A stretch of DNA of 64,000 nucleotides from Sinomonas terrae (GTDB lineage Bacteria > Actinomycetota > Actinomycetes > Actinomycetales > Micrococcaceae), in the NCBI RefSeq assembly GCF_022539255.1, contig NZ_JAKZBV010000001.1:3968001-4032000 (forward strand), given 5' to 3'. How positions within the stretch are numbered: the first letter of the stretch is position 1; each line of letters starts with the position of its first letter. Shown in pieces: positions 25,729 through 33,137 of this stretch. Below the pieces are notes generated by a model, which was given only the letters and a program-made list of their open reading frames with translations, did not search any database and was not told the DNA's origin. Position numbers and translations under genes: made by a program.

Positions 25729-26328
25729 GTGTATGAAGGCGCAGTCCAGGATCTGATCGACGAGCTCGGCAGGCTCCCCGGCATCGGACCGAAATCCGCT
25801 CAGCGGCTCGCCTTCCACATTCTCGAGGCGGACGCCGACGACATGAAGCGGCTCGTCGCCGCGATCACCACCGTCAAGGAACGCGTCAAGTTCTGCCAGA
25901 TCTGCGGCAACGTCTCGGAGCAGGAGACGTGCTCGATCTGCCGCGATCCCCGCCGGGATCCGAGCGTCATCTGCGTCGTCGAGGAATCGAAGGACGTGGT
26001 GGCGGTCGAACGCACTCGCGCCTTCCGCGGCCGCTACCACGTGCTCGGCGGGGCGATCAACCCCATAGCGGGAATCGGGCCGGACCAGCTGCGCATCCGC
26101 GAGCTCCTCGGCCGCCTGAATGACGATGCCGTCACCGAGATCATCATCGCGACAAACCCCAACCTCGAGGGCGAGGCGACGTCCACCTATCTCGCACGGA
26201 TGCTGCAGAGCATCGGCATCAAGGTGACCCGCCTCGCCTCAGGGCTCCCCGTCGGCGGCGACCTCGAGTACGCCGATGAGATCACGCTCGGACGGGCCTT
26301 CGAGGGCAGGCGCAGCGCGATCGGATAG
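25729..26328 (+). CDS. recR: Recombination mediator RecR
   Basis: 199 residues, the standard length. Motifs in order: helix-hairpin-helix LGRLPGIGPKSAQRLAFHIL, the four-cysteine zinc finger CQICGNVSEQETCSICRD, and a Toprim domain starting VICVVEESKDVVAVERT, with GRYHVLGGAINPIAGIGPDQ and TNPNLEGEATSTYLAR. RecR acts with RecF/RecO in loading RecA at gaps. Start GTG 25729 has no ribosome binding site but TAGCGT at 25717-25722 lies six bases upstream, suggesting a leaderless transcript separate from dnaX. It follows dnaX by 42 bases, the usual order. Confidence 0.96.
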   Translation: MYEGAVQDLIDELGRLPGIGPKSAQRLAFHILEADADDMKRLVAAITTVKERVKFCQICGNVSEQETCSICRDPRRDPSVICVVEESKDVVAVERTRAFRGRYHVLGGAINPIAGIGPDQLRIRELLGRLNDDAVTEIIIATNPNLEGEATSTYLARMLQSIGIKVTRLASGLPVGGDLEYADEITLGRAFEGRRSAIG

Positions 26329-26401
26329 CCACCGCAGATGACTCCAGATGACGTGTGACAAAACATTACGACGCCATCTTGATGGGGAGCATGCTGGAGG
26401 C

Positions 26402-27427
26402 ATGAGCACACCACGCACTTCCGTGCCCATCCTCGACCTCGCGACCGCGAAGGACGAGAACGGGCAGTTCACGCCAGACTTCCTCGATGCCCTGCGCGAC
26501 GCCGCCCACAACGTCGGCTTCTTCCAAGTGGTCGGCTACGGGGGCCGCGCGGGCCAGGACCAGGAGCTCCTCGACACGGTCGCGGAATTCTTCCGCCTCC
26601 CCCTCGAGGACCGCCTCGCGCTGGACAACCGCTCGTCCGCCCAGTTCCGCGGGTACACGCGGCTCGGCACCGAGGTGACCCAGGGCCGCGCCGACTCCCG
26701 TGAGCAGATCGACTACGGACCCGATCGCGAGCCCCTCGCCGACGTTCCGAAGGATCAGGCCTACCTGCGGCTGCAGGGCCACAATCAGTGGCCGGCGGGG
26801 TACCCCGAACTCGAGAAGGCAGCGATGGAATGGGCGGAGCTCATGTCCCGGGTAGGAGCTGAGCTGCTTGCCGGGATCTCGGTCGCCATCGGGCTCCCCG
26901 AGGACTACTTCGACGAGAAGTTCTCGGGTACCCCGGCATGGATGGGCAAGCTCGTGCACTACGTGGGCGGCGGCGTCGTCCCCGAGGCAGGCAACCAGGG
27001 CGTTGGCTCGCACGCGGACTACGGCTTCGTGACCCTGCTGCTCCAGGATTCTGTGGGCGGCCTCGAGGTCAAGCCCTACGGCCAGGACGAATGGATCGAC
27101 GTGCCGCCGACGCCCGGCGCGCTCGTCGTCAACCTCGGCGAAATGCTCGAGGTCGCGACGGACGGCTACCTCATGGCGACCATCCACCGCGTCACGGCGC
27201 CGCCCGCCGACGTCGACCGCTACTCGGTGCCATTCTTCTGGTCGCCGCGCCTCGACGCGGTGATCGACAAGGTCGAACTGCCCGCCGAACTCGCCGCCGA
27301 GGCGAGAGGCGTCTCGGACGACCCCGACAACCCGATGCTCTCCACCTATGGTGAGAACGTCCTGAAGGGTTGGCTCCGGGCACACCCCGAGACCGCGCGG
27401 CTGCACTACCCGGAGCTGGTCGGCTGA
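26402..27427 (+). CDS. 2-oxoglutarate/Fe(II) oxygenase, isopenicillin N synthase family
   Basis: 341 residues from ATG 26402. N-terminal DIOX_N segment (VPILDLATAKDENGQF, then NVGFFQVVGYG) and the Fe(II) site in the C-terminal jelly roll: SHADYGFVTLLLQD (His-x-Asp) and the distal histidine in MATIHRVTAPPADVDRYSVPFF, where R-x-S binds 2-oxoglutarate. Members hydroxylate or oxidise small molecules; the substrate is not predictable, and it may be a housekeeping dioxygenase of the YbiU/ethylene-forming type group. GGAGG touches the start codon (spacing one base), which is unusual; GGGAG 12 bases upstream is the other candidate. Confidence 0.88.
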   Translation: MSTPRTSVPILDLATAKDENGQFTPDFLDALRDAAHNVGFFQVVGYGGRAGQDQELLDTVAEFFRLPLEDRLALDNRSSAQFRGYTRLGTEVTQGRADSREQIDYGPDREPLADVPKDQAYLRLQGHNQWPAGYPELEKAAMEWAELMSRVGAELLAGISVAIGLPEDYFDEKFSGTPAWMGKLVHYVGGGVVPEAGNQGVGSHADYGFVTLLLQDSVGGLEVKPYGQDEWIDVPPTPGALVVNLGEMLEVATDGYLMATIHRVTAPPADVDRYSVPFFWSPRLDAVIDKVELPAELAAEARGVSDDPDNPMLSTYGENVLKGWLRAHPETARLHYPELVG

Positions 27428-27461
27428 CGTCACAGTAGGCATGGGCATGCGGGCGTGGCGA

Positions 27462-27467
27462 TAGAAT
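27462..27467 (+). promoter_or_regulatory. -10 element upstream of lysC
   Basis: TAGAAT, 48 bases before the lysC ATG; no clear -35 is seen. Confidence 0.35.
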
Positions 27468-27515
27468 GTTCCGCGAATCTCTGTCGCTTCCTACATCACC
27501 TGTGAGTGTGCCCGC

Positions 27516-28829
27516 ATGTCCTTGCCGCCTGTGCTGCCCGCCAAGCAACTTGTCGTCCAGAAGTTCGGCGGTTCGTCCGTCGCGGACGCGGCGGGCGTCA
27601 AGCGGGTTGCGAAGCGGGTCGTGGACTATCACGAGGCGGGGCATGAGGTCGTCGTCGTCGTCTCCGCCATGGGCGACACGACCGACGAACTCCTGGACCT
27701 CGCCGCCGAGATCACGGACAGCGCGCCCGCACGGGAGATGGACATGCTGCTCTCCGCCGGCGAGCGCATGTCCATGGCACTCCTCGCGATGGCCATCAAC
27801 AAGCTCGGCCACAAGGCGCAGTCGTTCACGGGCTCGCAGGCGGGCATGATCACGGACGGGACGCACGGCAAGGCGCGGATCATCGACGTCGACCCACACC
27901 GCATCCGCACCTCCCTCGACAAGGGGAACATCGCCATCGTCGCCGGCTTCCAGGGCATGAGCCGCGAGAGCCAGGACATCACGACGCTCGGCCGGGGCGG
28001 CTCGGACACGACGGCGGTCGCGCTCGCCGCGGCGCTCGAGGCGGACGTGTGCGAGATCTACACGGATGTCGACGGCGTCTACACCGCGGATCCACGCGTG
28101 GTTCCCTCCGCCAGGAAGATCGAGACGATCTCCAGCGAGGAGATGCTCGAGCTCGCCGCCTCGGGCGCCAAGATCCTTCACCTGCGCTGCGTCGAATACG
28201 CGCGCCGCTTCGGGGTTCCGCTGCACGTGCGGTCCTCGTTCAGCCACAACGAGGGGACGTGGGTGCTGCCCTCCCCCGAGGACAAGTTCACGATCAGCGA
28301 GGGAGTCGCCTTGGAACAGCCCATCATCTCCGGCGTCGCACACGACCGCTCCGAGGCCAAGGTCACCGTGGTCGGCGTCCCGGATATCCCGGGCAAGGCA
28401 GCCGCGATCTTCCAGGTCATCGCGAAGGCGAACTCGAACATCGACATGATCGTGCAGAACGTCTCGACCTTCGGGCGGGGCAAGACGGACATCTCGTTCA
28501 CGCTGCCGATCGTCGAGGGCGCGAACGCCCTCAACGCGCTCAAGGCTTCCCAGGATGAGATCGGCTTCGAGGACATCGAGTACAACGCGGAGATCGGCAA
28601 GCTCTCGCTCATCGGAGCTGGCATGCGCTCACACCCGGGCGTCTCGGCCACGTTCTTCAAGGCTCTTTCCGATGCGGGAATCAACATCGACATGATCTCG
28701 ACGTCGGAGATCCGCATCTCGGTTGTGACGCGCGCGGACCTGCTCGACGCCGCCGTCCGGGCGATCCACACCGCCTTCGACCTTGACGTCGACACACAGG
28801 CGACGGTCTACGGCGGCACCGGGCGCTAG
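27516..28829 (+). CDS. lysC: Aspartate kinase
   Basis: 437 residues. Phosphorylates aspartate, the first step to lysine, threonine and methionine. The catalytic domain starts VVQKFGGSSVADAAGVKRVA and has GRGGSDTTAVALAAALEADV and EIYTDVDGVYTADPR. Two ACT domains follow (from about residue 265: AKVTVVGVPDIPGKAAAIFQ, and LSLIGAGMRSHPGVSATFFK with INIDMISTSEIRISV), the sites for concerted Lys/Thr inhibition. In other actinobacteria a beta subunit made of the ACT part is translated from an internal start; none is obvious here. The asd gene that usually follows is not present: the next genes are unrelated and on the other strand. A strong hairpin follows. Confidence 0.95.
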   Translation: MSLPPVLPAKQLVVQKFGGSSVADAAGVKRVAKRVVDYHEAGHEVVVVVSAMGDTTDELLDLAAEITDSAPAREMDMLLSAGERMSMALLAMAINKLGHKAQSFTGSQAGMITDGTHGKARIIDVDPHRIRTSLDKGNIAIVAGFQGMSRESQDITTLGRGGSDTTAVALAAALEADVCEIYTDVDGVYTADPRVVPSARKIETISSEEMLELAASGAKILHLRCVEYARRFGVPLHVRSSFSHNEGTWVLPSPEDKFTISEGVALEQPIISGVAHDRSEAKVTVVGVPDIPGKAAAIFQVIAKANSNIDMIVQNVSTFGRGKTDISFTLPIVEGANALNALKASQDEIGFEDIEYNAEIGKLSLIGAGMRSHPGVSATFFKALSDAGINIDMISTSEIRISVVTRADLLDAAVRAIHTAFDLDVDTQATVYGGTGR

Positions 28830-28851
28830 GAGCGCCTCCCCAAACCCGAGT

Positions 28852-28896
28852 AAACGGACGAGACCGCAGGGGGTGACCTGCGGTCTCGTTCCGTTT
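28852..28896. terminator. Hairpin after lysC
   Basis: AAACGG plus ACGAGACCGCAGG (28852-28870) pairs with CCTGCGGTCTCGT and CCGTTT (28877-28896) with one bulged T; loop of six. No long U tract on the lysC side. Lies between lysC and a convergent gene, so probably serves both. Confidence 0.75.
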
Positions 28897-28920
28897 GCTG
28901 TGGCCTCGATGATCAGGGCC

Positions 28921-29169
28921 TCAATGATGTTCTTTTCGCACCGCGTAGTGATGGCCCTCTGAGTCTTCGACGACTTCGAAACCGCGGAGGTCTTCCTCCG
29001 ACGCCTCCTCGAACTCGTCGTGCCTGTGGACCACGGGGGAATTGATGTCTCCGCGGTGTGGCTGAACCAGGATCTTCACCGCTTGGTCGGTCGCGTGCAT
29101 GAACTTGTCGAGGACGTGGTGCTCATGCACTTTCGGCGTCTCGGCCTTCTTCTCTTGCGAATCGGGCAT
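28921..29169 (-). CDS. Small protein, paralogue of the next gene, unknown function
   Basis: 82 residues, hydrophilic and His/Glu-rich. Of no family known to me. It shares a pattern with the 74-residue protein encoded next: KFMHATDQ here against RFMRTTGK there, then a P-x-HRG motif (VQPHRGDINSP against GPAHRGTTQGD), and an ending of the form G-x-x-Y-x-V-x-K (GHHYAVRKE against GSTYVVSKD). Preceded on its strand by GAAAGGGGGTGAAAAC, a good ribosome binding site. The two lie in the same orientation, 75 bases apart. Confidence 0.65.
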   Translation of the reverse strand: MPDSQEKKAETPKVHEHHVLDKFMHATDQAVKILVQPHRGDINSPVVHRHDEFEEASEEDLRGFEVVEDSEGHHYAVRKEHH

Positions 29170-29244
29170 GTTTTCACCCCCTTCCGCTGCCGGCCATTCT
29201 ACGCTCGCCGTGATCTGCGTCTCAGGGATGAATGCAGGAAATGC

Positions 29245-29469
29245 TCAGCGCAGGGAACGGTCTGTGGGGTCCTTAGACACGACGTAGGTGCTGCCGTCCG
29301 GCCGCGTGATGGTCTCCCATTGCTGGGCCTCGGCCTCGCGCTGGACGAGGAGGGCCTTGTTCGCTGCTGTCATATCGCCCTGAGTCGTGCCGCGGTGCGC
29401 GGGGCCGAAGAAGTAGCGGAGCTTGCCGGTGGTGCGCATGAACCGCTGGGCGAAGTTTTCGTCAGCCAT
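29245..29469 (-). CDS. Small protein, paralogue of the previous gene, unknown function
   Basis: 74 residues from ATG 29469, preceded by AAGGAAGGGATC. Starts MADENFAQRFMRTTGKLRYF and ends YVVSKDPTDRSLR. Resembles the 82-residue neighbour in the FM-x-x-T, P-x-HRG and C-terminal Y-x-V-x-K positions, so the two probably arose by duplication. It is divergent from a MarR regulator, with a palindrome in between that could control both directions. No function can be given. Confidence 0.65.
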   Translation of the reverse strand: MADENFAQRFMRTTGKLRYFFGPAHRGTTQGDMTAANKALLVQREAEAQQWETITRPDGSTYVVSKDPTDRSLR

Positions 29470-29513
29470 GATCCCTTCCTTCTTCCATGCACAATGCCTA
29501 TCCATAGTACCCT

Positions 29514-29535
29514 GACTATTAGCGCACTAATCGTC
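29514..29535. promoter_or_regulatory. Candidate MarR operator
   Basis: GACTATTAGCGCACTAATCGTC is a 22-bp palindrome with a four-base centre and a single mismatched pair (GAC-x-ATTAG against CTAAT-x-GTC). It sits 20 bases upstream of the MarR start, in the gap shared with the divergent small gene. Confidence 0.6.
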
Positions 29536-29555
29536 AAGAGCCCAGTGGAGGAACC

Positions 29556-30071
29556 GTGAGCACATCGATTGAGCAGCACGCGGACGCCACCGTGCTCAGT
29601 GAAGAGTTTGCGCCCCAAGACGACCTTCTCCTCGAGCGGCAGCTGTGCTTCGCGCTGAGCGTCGCGAGCCGGAGCGTCGTGGCTGCCTACCGGCCAGTGC
29701 TGGAACCGATGGGCCTCACCCACCCGCAGTACCTCGTGATGCTCGCCCTCTGGGAGCGGAGTCCGCGCACTGTGCGGGACGTGAGCGACGCCCTCCTCCT
29801 CGAGCCTGCGACCATGACCCCCCTCCTCAAGCGCCTCGAGGAGGCCGGGCTGGTCACCCGGTCACGTCAGGCCGGCAACGAGCGGGCCCTCGACGTCGCT
29901 CTCACACCGGCGGGCAGGGCGCTCCGCGAGAAGGCTCTCGCCGTTCCGGGAACGATGATGAACCGCCTTCGTATCACTCGCGGGGAAGCCGAGGATCTCC
30001 ACGGGTCGATGATGAAACTCATCGCCGCGGCCCAGGCAAGCAGAGAAGGGGATTCGGCCAAGCGCGGTTGA
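29556..30071 (+). CDS. MarR family transcriptional regulator
   Basis: 171 residues, GTG start with GGAGG five bases upstream. The winged helix-turn-helix is typical: MGLTHPQYLVMLALWERSP, then LLLEPATMTPLLKRLEEAGL and VTRSRQAGNERALDVALTPAG (the DxR-type wing). The N-terminal half with ERQLCFALSVASRSVVAAYRPVLEPM resembles the OhrR branch of the family: a cysteine in the QLCFALY-like position is present here (RQLCFALSVAS) at the place of the peroxide-sensing residue in OhrR. That suggests an organic-hydroperoxide sensor, but no ohr gene is adjacent, so this is inference. A palindrome lies just upstream. Confidence 0.9.
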   Translation: MSTSIEQHADATVLSEEFAPQDDLLLERQLCFALSVASRSVVAAYRPVLEPMGLTHPQYLVMLALWERSPRTVRDVSDALLLEPATMTPLLKRLEEAGLVTRSRQAGNERALDVALTPAGRALREKALAVPGTMMNRLRITRGEAEDLHGSMMKLIAAAQASREGDSAKRG

Positions 30072-30090
30072 AGTTCCCTTCGCCGTCCTT

Positions 30091-30460
30091 CCCCAACTAC
30101 CCGGGCCGCCCTCCCCAACTTCCCGGCCCTCCTCCCCAACTACCGGCCCGCCCTCCCCAACTTCCCCGCCCTCCTCCCCAACTACCGGCCCGCCCTCCCC
30201 AAGTTCATTGACGACGGCGGCTCGACTCGCCGCAGAATCACTCGCCGCGCCGCGACTTGGAACCTAAGGCTGGGGAGCTCGGCAGTAAGCCTGGGGAGCT
30301 CGGTGGTAGAGCTGGGGAACCGGGGGCTAAAGCTGGGGAGCTCGGCAGTAAGCCTGGGGAGCTCGGTGGTACAGCTGGGGAACCGGGGGCTAAAGCTGGG
30401 GAGCTCGGCGCTGGAGTTGGGGAAAGTGGCACAGAAGCCGGGGAGGGCGGCCCTCGCCCC
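30091..30460. repeat. Mirror array of CCCCAACT / AGCTGGGG repeats (20-22 bp period)
   Basis: Fills most of the 417-base gap after the MarR gene. Six units with CCCCAACT start at 30091, 30113, 30133, 30155, 30177 and 30197. The last reads CCCCAAGT. After a 60-base spacer come about eight units in the other orientation with CTGGGGAGCTCGG or CTGGGGAACCGGG at about 30270, 30291, 30312, 30332, 30353, 30374 and 30395, ending GAGTTGGGG. The right half also shows a higher-order repeat of about 62 bases, present twice. No gene is convincing inside. Confidence 0.85.
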
Positions 30461-30476
30461 GGCTCCGAAACCCGGG

Positions 30477-30482
30477 GATAAT
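30477..30482 (+). promoter_or_regulatory. -10 element for a leaderless transcript
   Basis: GATAAT ends six bases before the GTG at 30489; no ribosome binding site is present. Confidence 0.45.
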
Positions 30483-30488
30483 GGATCG

Positions 30489-31442
30489 GTGCCTTTCCGC
30501 GACCTGGCCGCGCCCGCCGTCGTCCTCCCCCGCCGTGTCCTCCAACAGGAGGAGTGGCTCCCGCGCGCTCAGGCGCACTCGGAGCGGGTGGCCCGCTTCG
30601 CCGAGCCGTTCGTTGCGCGACGGAACGCGCGGAAGAAGCACCCGGTCGAGGACTTCCTCTTCACTTACTACACGCACAAGCCCGGCCAACTCGGCCGCTG
30701 GCACCCGGGCGCCGGCGTCGTCCTCTGCGGCGAAGCGGCGGCTGAGCGGCTCGGCTGGAAGCACTATCGCGGGCTCACGGACGCAGAGCGGGAGGCGGCA
30801 GGTGTCGCGGGCGGCGGATGCGCGGTCGTGCTCGACGCCGAAGGCTACCTCCGCGAGCGCGAGGAGACGGTGCGCTTCTGCGACCTGATCCTGCGCGGGA
30901 CGGCCGAGCGGCCAGCCCAGTTCGGCTGCTTCGGCCTGCACGAGTGGGCCATGGTGTATCACTCCGAGAAGTTCGGCATCCGCCACGAGTACCTTCCGCT
31001 CCGGCTCGGAGCCGAGGGCACGGACCGCGTCGTTGAGGACCACCGCATCCGGTGCACCCACTTCGACGCGTTCCGCTTCTACACCCCCGATGCCGCGCCT
31101 CGGAACGAGCTCCAGCCGACCCGCGAGACGCAGCGCGCGCTCGAGCAGCCCGGGTGCCTGCACGCGAACATGGACCTCTACAAGTGGGCGTACAAGCTGG
31201 GGCCGGCTGTTCCGGGCGAACTGCTCATGGACTGCTTCGAACTCGCGTGGCGCGTGCGGGAGATGGACATGCAGGCTTCGCCGTACGACCTTGCCGAATG
31301 GGGCTACGAGCCCATCCGCATCGAGACGGCCGCTGGCAAGGCCGAGTACGTCGAGAAGCAACGGGCCTTCGCCGCGGAGGCGGCGGCGCTGCGGGAGCGG
31401 TTGACGACGGCGATCGCACCCTTGACTGCGGCCCTCCCCTAG
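30489..31442 (+). CDS. Putative 3-methyladenine DNA glycosylase-like protein
   Basis: 317 residues from GTG 30489. The sequence belongs to an actinobacterial family usually named 3-methyladenine DNA glycosylase. Recognisable parts are LPRAQAHSERVARFAEPFVA, HPVEDFLFTYYTHKPGQLGRWHPG, FGCFGLHEWAMVYHSEK, RHEYLPLRLG, THFDAFRFYTPDAAPRNE, and NMDLYKWAYKLGPAVPGELLMD. I see no HhH or AlkA/Tag motif, so the enzymatic name is taken from family habit and could be wrong. The longer in-frame extension upstream is repeat sequence and is rejected. A GATAAT box six bases before the GTG suggests a leaderless mRNA. The next repeat array begins two bases after the stop. Confidence 0.65.
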   Translation: MPFRDLAAPAVVLPRRVLQQEEWLPRAQAHSERVARFAEPFVARRNARKKHPVEDFLFTYYTHKPGQLGRWHPGAGVVLCGEAAAERLGWKHYRGLTDAEREAAGVAGGGCAVVLDAEGYLREREETVRFCDLILRGTAERPAQFGCFGLHEWAMVYHSEKFGIRHEYLPLRLGAEGTDRVVEDHRIRCTHFDAFRFYTPDAAPRNELQPTRETQRALEQPGCLHANMDLYKWAYKLGPAVPGELLMDCFELAWRVREMDMQASPYDLAEWGYEPIRIETAAGKAEYVEKQRAFAAEAAALRERLTTAIAPLTAALP

Positions 31443-31443
31443 C

Positions 31444-31572
31444 CGACGAGTGACCACATCCTCCCCGACGAGTGGTCACATCTTCCCCGACGAGAGGCCA
31501 GATCTACGGGAAGTGGCCAGTCGTCGGGAGGGAAGTGGCCACTCGTCGGGAGGGAAGTGGCCAGTCGTCGTG
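31444..31572. repeat. Mirror array, CGACGAGTGGCCACATC family (22-bp period), 3+3 units
   Basis: Between convergent genes. Forward units begin CGACGAG at 31444, 31466 and 31488. Reverse units begin GGGAAGTGGCC at 31508, 31530 and 31552 and contain the complement (GGCCACTCGTCG / GGCCAGTCGTCG). The period is exactly 22 in both halves. The first unit begins two bases after the glycosylase-like gene stop. The whole can fold into a long stem. The same family recurs at 39.8-40.1 kb. Confidence 0.9.
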
Positions 31573-31592
31573 TGGGTTGGAGGGCTTGGGGG

Positions 31593-31985
31593 TCAGAGGG
31601 CTTCGACGTAAAGCCAGCGGCCGCCCTCGCGCACGAACCTGGACGTTTCGCGCATGATTCCGCGGCCGTCGTCGTCCGCGTAATGAGCGGCGAACTCGAC
31701 GATCCCGCGCTCGTCGAAGGGGCCGCCCGCCTCCGTGCGGACGACGTCGAGCCGTCGCCAGCGAGTGCTGGCGTCGAGTTCGAGGGCGGTCGGGCGGGTG
31801 GACGGATGCCAGGTAGCGAGGAGGTAGTCCTGCATCTCGGTGCCTCCTGTGGCGAACGCGCTGTAGCGCGAGCGCATGAGCGCCTCCGCAGTGGGCGCGA
31901 CGGCGCCGAGGTGGAACCGGCTGCAGCAATCACCGTACGTGTCGCCGCTTCCGCAGGGGCAGCGTGCACCGGGATCGAGGGTCAT
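31593..31985 (-). CDS. YchJ family protein with SEC-C-type zinc motif
   Basis: 130 residues. The N-terminus CPCGSGDTYGDCCSRFHLG is the SEC-C-like cysteine motif typical of YchJ, followed by PTAEALMRSRYSAFATG, YLLATWHPSTRP and VEFAAHYADDDGRGIMRETSRF, with GGRWLYVEAL at the end. YchJ proteins are NTF2-like with a zinc-binding end; a role is not established. On its strand TAGTGT lies six bases before the ATG, suggesting a leaderless transcript. It is divergent from purS. Confidence 0.92.
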   Translation of the reverse strand: MTLDPGARCPCGSGDTYGDCCSRFHLGAVAPTAEALMRSRYSAFATGGTEMQDYLLATWHPSTRPTALELDASTRWRRLDVVRTEAGGPFDERGIVEFAAHYADDDGRGIMRETSRFVREGGRWLYVEAL

Positions 31986-32018
31986 GGGGCTACACTAGCG
32001 CCGCGATTCCAGCCCCAT
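31984..32018. promoter_or_regulatory. Inverted repeat between YchJ gene and purS
   Basis: ATGGGGCT (31984-31991) and AGCCCCAT (32011-32018) are perfect inverted arms 19 bases apart. The left arm covers the YchJ start codon and the right arm ends 14 bases before the purS -10 box. Role unknown. Confidence 0.35.
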
Positions 32019-32031
32019 ACCAGGGCTCCGG

Positions 32032-32037
32032 TAGAAT
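32032..32037 (+). promoter_or_regulatory. -10 element of the purSQL operon
   Basis: TAGAAT, 37 bases before the purS ATG; no clear -35. Confidence 0.45.
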
Positions 32038-32073
32038 CAGGTTGCAACTCCCCTCAATCACAGGAGCCCTTTG

Positions 32074-32373
32074 ATGCCCCGGATCGTTGTCGATGTCATG
32101 CCGAAACCCGAGATTCTCGACCCGCAGGGGAAGGCAATCGTCGGGGCGCTCCCGCGGCTCGGGTTCACCGCGTTCAGCGGCGTGCGGCAGGGCAAGCGCT
32201 TCGAGCTTACCGTCGAGGGCCCGGTCACGGACCAGATCCTCGAGCAGGCGCGCGAAGCCGCTGCGACCATGCTGTCCAACCCGGTGATCGAGGACGTGGT
32301 GAACGTCGAGGTCCTGGACGAGACCGCGGCCGCAGCCGCTGAGGACGTTGCCGCCCCGACCGAGGCGGAGTGA
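32074..32373 (+). CDS. purS: Phosphoribosylformylglycinamidine synthase subunit PurS
   Basis: 99 residues from ATG 32074 with AGGAG seven bases upstream. Small structural subunit of FGAM synthase, which bridges PurQ and PurL in the Gram-positive type of enzyme. Core sequence IVVDVMPKPEILDPQGKAI, GFTAFSGVRQGKRFEL and ATMLSNPVIEDVVNVEV is standard. The last 15 residues are an acidic, Ala-rich tail. First gene of the purSQL operon. Confidence 0.95.
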   Translation: MPRIVVDVMPKPEILDPQGKAIVGALPRLGFTAFSGVRQGKRFELTVEGPVTDQILEQAREAAATMLSNPVIEDVVNVEVLDETAAAAAEDVAAPTEAE

Positions 32374-32375
32374 GC

Positions 32376-33137
32376 ATGAGCGAGACTCCTCTGATCGGTG
32401 ATCTGGGCGAAACCCCCAGCGCGCCCCTCTCCGGTGCCCGCATCGGCGTCGTCACCTTCCCAGGAACCCTCGACGATCGCGATGCGGCTCGCGCGGTGAA
32501 GCTCGCCGGCGGAACGCCGGTTGCGCTGTGGCACGCGGACTCTGAATTGGGCGACGTCGACGCCGTCGTCCTCCCCGGCGGGTTCAGCTACGGCGACTAC
32601 CTGCGCGCGGGGGCCATCGCCCGGTTCGCGCCGCTCATGGCCAAGATCGTCGATGCTGCAAACTCCGACGCGAAGCTCCCCGTCCTCGGAATCTGCAACG
32701 GCTTCCAGATCCTCACTGAGGCGCACCTGCTGCCCGGATCGATGGTCAAGAACGATCACCTCAAGTTCATCTGCCGTGACCAGACGCTGCGCGTTGAGAA
32801 CAACCGGACGGCGTGGACCAACCAGTTCGAGGAGGGCCAGGAGATCACCGTGGTCCTCAAGAACCAGGACGGCCAGTACGTCGCGGACGAGAAGACGCTC
32901 GACGAGCTCGAGGGCGAGGGCCGCGTCGCGTTCCGCTACGTCGGCTGGAACCCGAACGGCTCGCGCCGCGGGATCGCGGGCATCACGAACGCGGCGGGGA
33001 ACGTCGTCGGGCTCATGCCGCACCCCGAGCACGCCGTCGAGCCCGGCTTCGCCCCCCTCGGCGCCGACGGACACTACAGCACCGACGGACTCGGCTTCTT
33101 CGCGTCCGTCCTGAGCCAGCTGGTGGAAGCAAAATGA
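32376..33137 (+). CDS. purQ: Phosphoribosylformylglycinamidine synthase subunit PurQ
   Basis: 253 residues from ATG 32376 (a GTG at 32370 overlapping the purS stop is an alternative). Class I glutamine amidotransferase. After a 20-residue extension the domain starts RIGVVTFPGTLDDRDAARAV. It has LPGGFSYGDYLRAGAIA, the nucleophile Cys in LGICNGFQILTEAHLLPG, and the His-Glu pair in GLMPHPEHAVE. It supplies ammonia from glutamine to PurL. Spacing and overlaps show an operon with purS and purL. Confidence 0.96.
   Translation: MSETPLIGDLGETPSAPLSGARIGVVTFPGTLDDRDAARAVKLAGGTPVALWHADSELGDVDAVVLPGGFSYGDYLRAGAIARFAPLMAKIVDAANSDAKLPVLGICNGFQILTEAHLLPGSMVKNDHLKFICRDQTLRVENNRTAWTNQFEEGQEITVVLKNQDGQYVADEKTLDELEGEGRVAFRYVGWNPNGSRRGIAGITNAAGNVVGLMPHPEHAVEPGFAPLGADGHYSTDGLGFFASVLSQLVEAK

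Noticed and set aside
30257..30481. 74-residue collagen-like open frame (GELG/GEPG repeats)
   Set aside because: It is the translation of the mirror array; no ribosome binding site and the left half of the array has no matching frame.
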